From contig RQOL01000718.1 of NCBI GenBank assembly GCA_013076295.1, positions 930,001 to 994,000 of the forward strand: a stretch of DNA of 64,000 nt, written 5' to 3'. Shown one piece after another: positions 28,565 to 39,900 of the stretch; positions within the stretch are counted from its first letter, which is position 1; every line of letters starts with the position of its first letter. The DNA comes from Sanderia malayensis. Taxonomy: Eukaryota; Cnidaria; Scyphozoa; Semaeostomeae; Pelagiidae. The translations under genes were made by a program, and so were the position numbers. A model generated the notes under the pieces. That model had not been told where the DNA came from. It made no database searches and saw only the letters and a program-made list of their open reading frames with translations.

Positions 28565-31500
28565 TTAAACCATGCTCCTCAAACACATATTCTTGCTTCT
28601 TTTTTCGTTGTTACCTCTGTAACTGGCCTCGGTGCTATCGTCGAGAAGGCTCACCTCAGCCTTTCGTCCAAACATGACTGCTCCTTGATAATTGGCAATT
28701 GAGTCATCAATGTTTAGGACCGAAAAGTCCGATTGTTTACTCAAATGTTCATAACCTCTCATGTCAATAATATGATCACTCATTGCTCTTACAACTTTTC
28801 CGCCCATCTTTGCTTCCACAGCGGATGATTGCATTTCCATGCCGCTGCTTGGTGTAACAGCTCTGATTACATACTTGCTCATTGCGTCTTGCAAATGCTT
28901 ATTGGGTATGTGCTCACTGCCATTGTTCTCCCTTGTGTTTACAATCGCCGCATGGCTATTGCAGTGGATGCCAGCAGTGACATGAACTGCACTTGCTGCT
29001 GTTACATCGCAAATCAGAGATTCAGCCGTCTGCCTTAGATTCTTTTCGGTGTTGTGACCATGGACAGGTTTGACAATGTTGCAGGTATTGGCCTCGTCAT
29101 CAAGGCGAGTACCATACTCTTCACTATCATAAATCCTTATGGTATCAAAGGCAATTGGATTTTCAGCCTCGCTTGTGCATGGCGTACAGGGTGCGTCCTT
29201 TGCGGCAGGAAGTTGCATCTTCTTGGCTTCTTGCAAGATATCACTATTACGATGCTCCTCTTGAAAACATTGGTAATAGCGTTCATCTCTTGGCATATCA
29301 ACCCTGCATTCTTTCAGAAGCTCGGTGGAATTCGCATACTTGTCTTTTCGTTTCAATTTCTCAAAAGAGTTCGTTAAAGACGTCGCATCCATCCAGGTCG
29401 TGTTCAAGTCTTTGTTGATGGAAAGGAGATTAAAGTTTGAGCCAAAGCTGCTATTACATTCAATGCCCGTGTCCGTACTTGCTGATGACATGTCACCAAT
29501 GAGACATTTTTTCCACTTCATTTCCGGCACCCATTCCGGGACTGAATCGATATTGTCATTTGGCAATGAATCCTCCTTGACGTAGATCTGCTTCGTCAAA
29601 AACTCTGGTTCCACTTTGTTCCTCTCTACTCCACCAGAAAACTCACTATTACAACCCATGTTATATTCCTTGGCCTTGCTATGGTTGATGCGTTTATCTG
29701 CTTTGGGCTTTCTTGCTGTTTTCTTAGAGCTCTGAATAGATCTTTGCTGTTTCTGCGGTGCATCTCTCATGTGCAACTCCTCTTCGGTGTATTGTCTTAG
29801 CGAGAACCTAAATGCAGCTTCGTTCTTCATGGCAACAAGATCACCGGGCTCAACGCTTTTGCATGTTGCATTGACAGCTGGCACTTGCACAAAGGAGCAC
29901 GATGCACCAATATCTGTTGTGTTCTGCTTTCCGTTGGATGGTTTCATTCCACCATTGACACAAGGGTATGTGACTAAAAAGGAAAGATCGATTTATCAGA
30001 TCTTGTTGAATCATCACAGATTACGAATGATATATGCACAGTTCAACGTTTTTCAAAAAGATTATAAAAAGATCAATACCAAATATCCTGGTTACCTTCC
30101 TTGGGACAGAGGCCATTGCTTGGTGTCCTTTTCAAGCTGTCCTTTGCTTTGTGGAAAAAGTCGTAAATGCTGTCTTTGTTTCTGACCGGCATACTGCTTG
30201 GTTGTTCAATGTTGCAGGGGCCAACCATATTGATGCTTGGATGTCTGATATCAATTTGAACCAGTTCTGGCTCACTGATTGCGGCCCTGATAACATCTTG
30301 TTGAAAATCTTTGTCAAACACGATCACATCACTTTTGGATTGCTTATCCAGAAATGGCTTACTTTCGATTGCATTGAATGGTTTTGGTTCGGCTTGGATT
30401 AACAATCTACTGACTGTTTTCTTAAATCGTTTGACTAATTGACGAAGTGAAATCCAGACTGCTGATCGTGGTTTATCGTATTCTTCGTTATCGCTCACTT
30501 CGGTATCGGAGTCTGACGTGTTGATGTCAGTATATTCAAGAGAAGGTCTTTGCATAGTATGCATTGAATGAATACTATCGTTGTGTGTGACTGGGGCTTC
30601 TCCCAGTGCGCTTCCTCTAGCAACACGATCCCCTATTGTTGCGAGTAGCCCTTTGCTCCCATCTGACAAAGGTTGGTATTGCCCTTCACACAATTTATTT
30701 CCGAGGTCTCTTGCTCTCCCTTTGTTCTTTTTGAGGCTTTGTACCTTGTCTGTTTCTCTCGAATTCTGTTTGCTTGAAGCACCCTTGCATCTGTTTGAAG
30801 TTGATCTGTCCAATTGATCACTGGGTTGAGAAACGCAGGGCCCAGGAACGCTGTCCATTTCCTGAAATACCAAATATATCAAGTATATGAAACGCATAAA
30901 GTTGAATGAGCAATATACTTGCTGCTGCTATCTTCTTAGTGATATACTTTCAAGATGAAAGCTTGGGTTCTGTTTTTAAAGTACCGAAGATTCATACAAC
31001 TTAAAAGCATATGCTTACCATTGTCAATGGCGCGTAGTTCCACTTGTTCCCTTTGCACAACCAAGCTGCTAATCTCGGACTGAAGGACAAAGTATTCATT
31101 TACAAACAGAAACCAATAAAGTTCGAGAAAAGAGGAATCTCTTATACGCAGGAAAAAATGCATGCATTCTAGAGCAAGACAAAGATTTATGTACAGAGTG
31201 TTGACTGTACTTACTTTCTTCTGAAGTAAAATCCAATCGCTGCAATTAACAGTAACATCAAACCAAGAATGACAAGAAGCACAACAATTGAAATTTTGAA
31301 CGATTTCTTTTTCTGCGGTTCTACAAAATAAGTAGACAAATTGATTTGTGTTTAAAGTCAACTACATCGTAAAAATGTTTTATGTAATCAGTTGATTCCA
31401 AATTTTCTTACCTCGCGATTTTCCAGGCAATTTTGTTGGCTTGAAGATCGGTACCTTGCCTATGTTCGCATTTGACGTAATTGTACCAAATCTTCGTTGA

Positions 31501-31652
31501 TCTATCACTGGCATTTCAACCTTACCTGTTCCTTGTTCCTTGTTTAAAGATCTTGTCTTTGATTCTTTGGCCGAAATACCACTGAGCTGTTTCCTTGTGG
31601 AAACAGAGCATGCTTGCTGAATAAGCAGCAAAAATAAAAACAACTTCAACAT
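28565..31652 (-). CDS. Unknown single-pass membrane protein, 860 aa
   Basis: Five exons (high to low): 31652-31412, 31320-31215, 31079-31019, 30861-30096, 29973-28565; 2583 nt, consistent phases. Residues 1-17 form a signal peptide (M-L-K-L-F-L-F-L-L...). A short, basic, probably extracellular segment of about 70 residues follows. Exon 2 encodes K-K-K-S-F-K and then about 23 hydrophobic residues (I-V-V-L-L-V-I-L-G-L-M...) closed by R-R-K, a classic stop-transfer segment. The remaining roughly 740 residues would be cytoplasmic, polar, low in recognisable structure, with W-V-P-E-M-K-W-K-K and S-T-D-T-G-I-E-C-N segments that recur in the decayed copies. I recognise no domain. Exon 3 is short and its frame is set only by splice phase; the other frame is also open. 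A type I receptor-like or adaptor role is possible but unsupported. Confidence 0.7.
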
Positions 31653-32290
31653 TGTTAAAACTGTTCTCTTGTCTAAGCTTTTTGAAATTCAATCACAACG
31701 GATATATATCCTAACATTGAATCAAAAAATGTAAGTGACTAAAGCAGCACTTGCAGTTTGCCGTCTTTTAATTTGACGTCACTTATCGTAACCAAGTACC
31801 CAGACCTCTCAACTGCCTATTCATCAATAGCAGCCATGTAGATTATGACATCGGACATGAATCAAAGCCATGCTATTAGTGAATAGGCAGTTGAGAGGTC
31901 TCGGTACTAGTCTACGATATGTGACGTCAAATTAAAAGACGGCAAATAGCAAGTGCATCAGTTGCTTTAGACACTTACATTTTCAATGTTAGGATATACA
32001 TCCATTGTGATTGAGTTTCAAAGACAATAGAACGGTTTTAACAATGTTGAAGTTGTTTTTATTTCTGCTGATTATTCAGCAAGGATGCTCTGTTTTCACA
32101 AGGAAACAACTCAGTGGTATTTCGGCCAAAGAATCAAAGACAAGATCTTTAAAAAAGGAACAAGGAACAGGTAAGGTTGAAATGCCGGTGATAGATCAAA
32201 GAAGATTTGGTACAATTACGTCGAATGCGGACATAGGCAATGTACCGATCTTCAAGCCAACACAATTGCCGAGAAAGGCACAATAAGTAG
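31412..32290. repeat. Palindrome A/B: head-to-head inverted copies, centre near 31845
   Basis: 31412-31830 and 31860-32290 are inverted copies covering exon 1 of the membrane-protein gene and about 180 bp of promoter on each side. The centre holds inverted TCTCAACTGCCTATTCA / TGAATAGGCAGTTGAGA sequences. Transcription would diverge from the centre. Confidence 0.88.
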
Positions 32291-32760
32291 AAATACTTTG
32301 GAAAAACTGATTACAAAAAATATTTTTCATGAAGTAGTTGACATTAAACGCAAATCAATGCAAGTCAATCGTGTAAATGGCAATCTCAAACTTTGTTAGA
32401 TGGAACAAAAGGGTTACGAGAATCGATAGGGGTTATTGTTGCTACAAGCATAGCGCGAAAGGAGAAGCCACAATAACATATCGCAATAACAACAGTTCAA
32501 AGAATGCTAATCGAGAACAGAACGAAGCTGGCACAAGGGCACTTGCTTAGAATGGAAGCCGCAAATGAAGTGGAAGCAAAGTCTTGCAGATGAATTAGCA
32601 TGAATAAGTGCAGACACTGGTATTGAATGCAACGAGAGCTTGCAGGCAAAGGTCAATCAACCAGCACTTCAAACAAGCACGAGGGGCGAAAGTGTGACAA
32701 CGACAAAGAAATTGTTACTGCAAATCAATAACAAGGAATGGGATGGTCACACAAACTTTT
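32044..32760 (+). pseudogene. Decayed copy B of the membrane-protein gene
   Basis: ATG 32044 starts a signal-peptide exon very similar to that of the intact copy (M-L-K-L-F-L-F-L-L-I-I-Q-Q). The donor that follows P-R-K is ATAAG where the intact gene has GTAAG. The transmembrane exon is absent: intronic sequence runs directly into sequence homologous to the middle of exon 4 and then exon 5, with stops and frame changes. Copy C shares this junction. Confidence 0.8.
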
Positions 32761-33547
32761 ATCATCATCAAATTCATTATCGATGCTTATTGTGCACGAT
32801 GATTCACTTTCATCATCTGAGCCATCATGTTGCTCTTTTGAAAATTGATCACCCCATTCCTTGTTATTGATGGCATGAACAATTTCCTTGTCTTTGTCAC
32901 TTTCGTCTCTCGTGCCTGCTTGAAATGGTTGGTTGACGTTTGCATGCAAGCTTCTGCTGCATTCAATACCAGTGTCTGCACTTATTGATGCTAATTCATC
33001 AGCAAGACTTTGCTTCCACTTCATCTGTGGCTTCCAATCTAAGCAAGACAGTGTCCTTGTTGTATCAGCTTTGTTCTTTTCTCGAACAGTATTCGTTGAA
33101 CTGTTGTTATCGCGATATGTTATTGTGGCTTCTCCTTTTGCGCTATGCTTGTAGCAACAATAACCCCTGTTGATGCTATTAACCCTTTGTTCCATCTAAC
33201 AGATTGAGATTGCCATTTACACGATTGACTTGCATTGATTTGCGTTTACAGTCAACTACTTCGTGAAAAATGTTTTATGTAATCAGTTTATTCCAAATTT
33301 TCTTACCTTGCGATTTTCCAGGCAATTTTGTTGGCTTGAAGATTGATACCTTGCCTATGTCGGCATTCGACGTAATTCTACCAAATCTTCGCTGTTCTAA
33401 CACCGGTACTTGAACGGTACCTGTTCCTTGTTCTTTTTTTAATGGTTGTGTCTTCGATTCCTCGGCCGCAATACCACTCAGTTTTTTCCTTGTGGAAATA
33501 GAGCATCCTTGCTGAATAATCAGCAAAAATAAAAGCAATTTCCACAT
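32725..33547 (-). pseudogene. Decayed copy C of the membrane-protein gene
   Basis: ATG 33547 begins M-W-K-L-L-L-F-L-L-I-I-Q-Q, a signal-peptide exon ending at a normal GTAAG donor (33306-33305). No transmembrane exon follows. Sequence homologous to exon 4 (with in-frame stops after D-G-T-K-G) and exon 5 (P-Q-M-K-W-K-Q and D-T-G-I-E-C) begins about 60 nt later. Copies B and C form a second palindrome centred near 32790. A truncated secreted peptide of about 90 aa could still be made by read-through of the donor. Confidence 0.75.
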
Positions 33548-33628
33548 TATTAAATCCGTTCTCTTGTCTATTGTGCCTCCTTTCCATACTGGTATGTGCC
33601 AATACTCTTACGCAGTATTCAGTTCTAT

Positions 33629-33715
33629 TTAATCTTTTGGCTCACAAGAAGTGACTTACAATGCATGTTTGGCTTTGATTTGATTTGAAAATTGTTTTTC
33701 AATTTTGATGACTTA
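33629..33715 (-). repeat. Right flank of membrane-protein cluster (inverted copy 28391-28485)
   Basis: Inverse of 28391-28485. Immediately to its right is a small ACTTCTACG-type microsatellite (about 33722-33757). Confidence 0.8.
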
Positions 33716-35085
33716 TACCACGTCCACGACTTCTACGACTTCTACAACTTCTACTACTGCGTCGATATTTTGTATCGACAAAATTCTGCTATTTCCAGAC
33801 AACAATGTGATGAAGGATGCTTTCAAAAGTCGTAATTGTCCCAGGACTTTTGTCAATTATTGTAGGTGGCATATAAGAGAACGGAGGGGAAAATGAGGAC
33901 GGAGCAACCATATGAAAAAACTCGAGAGTGAAAAGCAAAAGTTCCATGGCGCAATTCAGCAAGTATGTGTGCTTTTCAAGTGCAAGTTTCTAGCAACTTG
34001 AGGAAAAATTCGTTGGGCCACAGCGAACGATTAATGGCAGGATCGCACAAAAACAGGACTCGTGATGCTGTGATTGCAGGAAATGACAATGCTAATTACA
34101 ATGCTTGTAAGGATGCAAAACGTAGCTTGAAGTTTATGAATCTATTTATTAATTATCAATCATGCTCAATAACACACTATTCGCATAAAAGTTTACTGAA
34201 CTCAGCGTATAAAATCTTACCTTGTAGGGCTATTTGCAAATGATGTAAAGCCATGTAAAGAAAGTCGCAACCTGCAACCTTCTTCTTGTTGACTTATTTT
34301 ATTCTAACTTAGTGTCGGAGTCCGGTTTTGCTTGCAATAGGAATCTTGCGCTTATATAACCATTTATGTCTTTTTTAAGAAAAGGTCTTAATGTCATTAG
34401 TATTTGTTGTCCTAGCCATAAAGCCTTGAATAAAACAACCTTTGTCCACCACGAGCTACTACGGTAAGCCAAAAAAGTCAACTTTAAATAGTTGCACGTG
34501 GTATATAATCTTGGTGCAACACTCTTTCAAATAACAGTGTTTTCAATTTAGTAGCGCTTCGTATAACGTATTACATTTTGGTTTGTTTAAAAAAACTTTT
34601 GAAATAGTGATTTCATTTGATTGGGATGAATGACTATTACATTGTTATTCAGAGATGGTTGCTTGGAATGTGAGGAAGTTGTCTCAGGTGAAATGTACAT
34701 CGCTAAAACAGGTGCGTTATTGAGGCGAACAATTGAGACAAATTGTGGCTTTTGGAATCATTTTCTCTTAACAATTAAAAGATAGAGATTCTTAGTCTTG
34801 AATCTTAGACTAATACCCTTGGGAAACTTGTGGGTGTACACTTGATGAATAGAAATTTGAAGGGAAAACATTTTATCAAGTTCATTTGCCGAAAAGATTT
34901 GTTAAGAACAGGTGTTGTACTACACGGCGGCTCTCAAAGTAGGCAGAGTTTTAAACAAGCTGTATAGCAACTTATATTTTCGCAAGAATACTGTTGCTTT
35001 ATAGTTTTTGATTTGAGAAAGTTAATTAGCTTTTAGGAAAAGGAAAGTTAAGTTATAATTACCAAACCAAAGCCTGAAGTAAAAC
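33716..35085. other. Intergenic, no gene recognised
   Basis: AT-rich. A few open frames of 60-90 codons lack homology I can recognise or splice partners. The right part should hold the promoter of the small gene at 35086. Confidence 0.5.
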
Positions 35086-35586
35086 ATGGACGTTGAAAGG
35101 AGTGGCATGTCACTGGACAGAGAACAAATTTTACAGAATATGGAGTGTTTTAAAAACATAACATGGGCACCGAAAAGAGAAAGGAGTCGAAGCATGTTTG
35201 CGCGTCATTCGAAAAAATTGGCGCTCATGAACCCAAGGCGGCTCAACTTTTCATCTCCCTTCGAAGACAATGAAGAAGATGGCGTGCTTGCCAGGCCAAT
35301 TGAATTCCCGGTCGAAGAGATGTCGAATCTTGAAATTTCACGGAATGACACCTCCTCGTTTTCTAACACACCAGTAAATTGCAGATACCGTGCAGCAAGC
35401 GAGATAACACCGACTGATTTGGAGGAGAAGTTGGAAAGAAGCAAGGCGCGAGCAAGAGCATATATCTTGTCCAGAAAATCCGGAGGCAAAAGCGAAGAAC
35501 AGTGTTTGATCCACGCGAGAAGAAAAATAAGATTAGATTCAAACGTTGAAAACAAACTCAAAATCATGTGTAAAAAAATTAGATGA
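35086..35586 (+). CDS. Small intronless gene, unknown basic protein, 166 aa
   Basis: ATG 35086 to stop 35586, with no intron. The protein is polar: an N-terminal part with K-R-E-R-S-R-S, a middle acidic patch (E-D-N-E-E-D-G), and a C-terminal half predicted helical and strongly basic (E-E-K-L-E-R-S-K-A-R-A-R-A, then R-R-K-I-R-L). No signal peptide or membrane segment. An AATAAA polyadenylation signal lies 87 bp after the stop, and codon use looks even, so I think it is real. I do not recognise the family. Nuclear or nucleic-acid-associated is a guess from charge alone. Confidence 0.6.
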   Translation: MDVERSGMSLDREQILQNMECFKNITWAPKRERSRSMFARHSKKLALMNPRRLNFSSPFEDNEEDGVLARPIEFPVEEMSNLEISRNDTSSFSNTPVNCRYRAASEITPTDLEEKLERSKARARAYILSRKSGGKSEEQCLIHARRKIRLDSNVENKLKIMCKKIR

Positions 35587-35672
35587 ATTTTTATCAATGT
35601 GTAAAAGCTAACAGATAAAAACGGAACTCCAACTACATTTAATCACATATCTTAAGTTTGTTATTTGTTGAT

Positions 35673-35678
35673 AATAAA
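35673..35678 (+). terminator. Polyadenylation signal AATAAA
   Basis: Canonical hexamer 87 bp downstream of the small intronless gene, consistent with a short 3' UTR. Confidence 0.6.
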
Positions 35679-35689
35679 ATATTAGAGAG

Positions 35690-36931
35690 TCTAATGAGAC
35701 ATTTATTGGAATTTCTTGTTACAGTGCAGTTCAAATTTTGGCGATTCGTTTAATTACTGGAATATGTCGACTTAAACCAGCGTCATTTTTTTCTTTTTTC
35801 TGCTTTTTTGGCACAGCAATTATACCCACATAAATACTTTAAATAATATCTTATCAAGTTGTGCTTTGCTGAAGAGTGCGCCAATTGTTTTCGTAAAGGT
35901 TGGGCTGACTACAAAAGGTACTCTCTCTCTATTTGGAAACTCGTTTGAGACGAAGAACTCTTGTTTTTTGGAGTATCTCTTATTATTTAAATGCAGTGGA
36001 GAATAAAAGCGCAATTATTTTCCCTGTGTAGTACATCAGAAAAAAAACATAAAAATTTGTTGTTGTCATATACGTGTCTCCATTGTTGCTGAAGACCCGC
36101 ATCGGCTAGAGGTGCTCAATATCAGTTTTTCATAAATTCTAAAATAAATGAAATTCGCTTCTTCTCCCCCCTCCCTTCCCCCGTTAACGATTTTTACCGC
36201 ACCATGTCCACTTTCTGGCTGTCCAAATAGAATCACTTTCAAAATGACGTCACTGGGGCAACAATTCAATTCACCGAAGAATGTGTTACTTGTCTTTACA
36301 TGAAGTTCAATTGAAATATTGAAATGGCGCTTTGTTGTTAAATGGCGGATGTTAATTTTTAGTGGCTGCAAGTCCCTTGTGTTTAATCTCCAGTAACAGC
36401 ATCCCATCTGCAAAGGATGAGCTCAACTGTCAACTGCAGGAAATCACACAAGTCGTGTTGTATTCATTAGAGATACTTCGATTAACTTCCAGAGGTTGTT
36501 CTACCGTATCTCAACAAACAAGCCGATGAATATTAGAAGAAGGACTTGTTTTTGAATGAACTTGAATTAAGTTTCAGGGACGGACATATCGGAAATATTC
36601 TTCGATTATTTCTCTACATACGTGCGAGATTCCAAAATTATTTTATGCTTTATCTAATGGCGAATCTCCACCCCAGTTTTGGGATGCGCTGAAAGACCTA
36701 AAGGCATGCAAATGTTTGCACTGCAGATTTAATTTCATTGTCCAAGAGTCCAGATACTTCAACACCACGCAAGACACCACAGAGAGAGAGAGAAACCGAT
36801 CCACGTTATTACAGACCTCGAAATTAAGTCTACAGGATAAGGTTGATAAGGCCTGCGAGCAGCTGGAATGAAAATTATGTCAATAAACCAAGAAATGGAT
36901 GATCTGTAAACTATAATCGAAGTGAGAGAAA
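35690..36931. other. Intergenic and CAMSAP 5' region
   Basis: No coding sequence recognised. A (GA)6 tract at 36779-36790 and a run of stop-rich sequence precede the CAMSAP ATG at 36932. The 5' UTR start is not determinable by eye. Confidence 0.45.
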
Positions 36932-39900
36932 ATGACAGACGGAATTCCAAACCATATCATGCCCCAAAGTGATTACAATCCTGTTGAGGTAAATACGAAA
37001 TTTCTTAAATGATGATTTATAATAGAATAATTTTATATTATTTCTCTAAACTTTAGATTGCATTCGCTTATATCTACTTTAAATTTAAAGCTTTCCAGTC
37101 TAAAGAAAGGGTTTTGGCTGTAAAGCAACCTGTTTTTCATAAAGCTCGTAGTGTAAACAATCAATTGTTTAACCTTGTTTAACCTTAAAGATTTATTACA
37201 TGCATGCAAATTGCATTACAATATTTTTCTGTATTTCTATAATATTCATTTATTATAGACGGGTTTTATAGAAATGCTGAAAAATTTGAACCCAATAGTA
37301 ATTACATCTTTTAATGTTGAAGTAAAAATTATAAAATTCGGCAAGGAATTAAATCAAGTGAGCCAATGTCCAACATTAAAATTTTAATTTTAATTACATT
37401 TCACATTTATCATCATAATCATAGTCACCATCGGGTCAATCTTGTTCAGCATTCATTGACGCATATCTTCCATTGTGTCCTATCGTTCACGGCATTAGGT
37501 AATTCTTCTAAAGTACAACCAGTAACGTCCATCAATTGGTTTATATATTTATTCACATTTATCATGGTTCAATATAAATCACGTTTATCATCTTATCCAC
37601 AGGCAAAATTCTGTGCATCTTTGTTTTGGCTCGTTTTTCATGCAACAGAGGATGGAGATTTTGACAACATCCCAGCAGAAATTACATGTCCTACAGAAAG
37701 AAACGAAGAAGTATATAGTTTTTCATTTCCCCTCTAGAGTGTAGATACAATGTCTCAAACTAAAATCAATCATCGACAAAAATTAAGACCCAGCTCCACT
37801 TTTTTGTTTGATGTTGTTGATGTCATGATAAATATCAGATGTTAGTGAAAATACCCTAATTTTTTTCTCAGGCTGGATTCTTTGTTCGTTCACCTGTGGT
37901 CAGCTTTCTTTGCGACGGTACTATATACATGAAAGTTGCTTCTCAACTCCTTAATTCGGATTCTGAGATAGTCTCATTCTGGGATGTGATACAACTGCTA
38001 GCAAATGCTGGGTTTTATGTAATTGATTTCAATGATGAAGCTGTCACAGAAGAGAGGCTAGCTGAACAAGCTCCATTTAGCATGGTATGATTGATTGAAT
38101 TTGCATTCAAGATTCCATGAGAAACTTTATGCATTCTACACATTAAGATATTAAGTTACATCCTTAACTTCTTACACATTATGTAGCTTACACATTAGTC
38201 TTCGGAAATAGTCTCCAACTTCAGACAAAGGAAAGCAACCTTCAATTTCAGACTGGAGACTGCTTCAGTGTTGAATATTGAAATTTTGATTTTGGCTATT
38301 TGTATTTTTTCTTGTAGGAGTCTCATCTGGCACTGATGGATACATTAATTGTGGCCTTTGTTAATAGCTCTGTCACTATCCAGCAGATTGTTGATGCAGT
38401 AAGGTAAAAATTGCAACATAGTGTACTCCTTTACATTTCTGTCTTTTATTTCATACCTTGTGTTGTTAGATGTTTCATTTCTCTAACACACCTCTGTCCC
38501 TTGTGAGCTCTAATCTCTAACAGCTGATATTCTCTATTTTATTAGATGTTTCTGCCTCTAATACACCCCTGTGTTGACCTAATCACTGCTCTCATATGTT
38601 TCTCTCTGTTAGACCCACAAATCGACACCTCATCATATCAGACTTCTCATTCTATTAAGATACCATTTCTCTCTTATGAACAATGACTGTCAAGGCAATG
38701 ACTGTCAAGCTCCTCTCTCTAAAACGTCTCCAGCCCTATCGAGCATCTCCCTCTAAGCATCTATTTTTGTTTTAAACTCCTTACCTACTCATTTATTTTG
38801 TAAATATTTGCCCCATTGACCATGATCAAAGACAATTTCTCACCCCGTCATGTATATACACCGATTTCACGACCGCAGCCTCGAGAAAAATTATGCTGCA
38901 GGTGAAAAATTATTTCACCCTCGGCATCTTCGACAGTGTTTGCACTGTAAAGCTGAAAATTTACGCTCATTTTGTTCGTATTTTCGCGTTTATATCTTTG
39001 GCGTAGTCTGTAATCTTTGGAACGGCTTTCTTAAATTACCTTTGTTAAGAAGAAAGAGGAGATATGGTGTAATTACTTGTATTTACTTTTCTATCGTCAA
39101 CAGGAGATTTGGCACTTTCAATCCCTCAAAGGAACAACCCTTTGATTACGAGGATGCATTTTTGCTCTGGCTGAACAAGATCAGCACGACGAACAATATC
39201 ACCGTAGCCAAGCGAAAACAATCAGCCGTTACGGATGCTGTTTCCGGCACAAATGCCGAACCATCCAGAAGATTTCGCTTCAAGAGAGATCAGGTGATCG
39301 AGAGAGCGCCGAAAGTCTTCCCGAAATTGGACGATTTTCAACGTGATATAGCAGATGGGAAGTCCCTGCTGTCGCTTATCGTTTTCTATTGCCCGGATGC
39401 ACTGGATATTGACCGTAAGTTGCATTGTTAGTAGGATGTGTGCTACTGCATCAAGTCCTGTCTTTGCATGAGGTACGATTGAATTCTTGAAGACAGTCAA
39501 AGATTCTATTGGGACGCTATTAAATTGTCTTTGAATTATGAAAACGAACAGATGCTTTACCACATCTATAGACTATAGATACGGTAAGCAGATACGGTAC
39601 GGTATTGACTACTGACCATTGCTCACGGGCACACCACAAAGACACCCAATTACACCCAATTTGGATGCCTTCCTTGTTTTATGTACGATATTTCTGCTTA
39701 TTGTAGTTATTAAGCTTTCTGGAAAGCTCAACGACGAGGAGATCATAACCAACGTTGATCTATTCAGAGAGCTGTGTGCCCAGCACATTTGCACGTCGAT
39801 ATTCGCACTGAGAACGGAGGATATCGTGTACAAGTATGCAGAGCTGAAGAACAACATCCTTGCCTTGTTTTGCGAGATGTTCCTGGAAGTCGAGGTTGAG

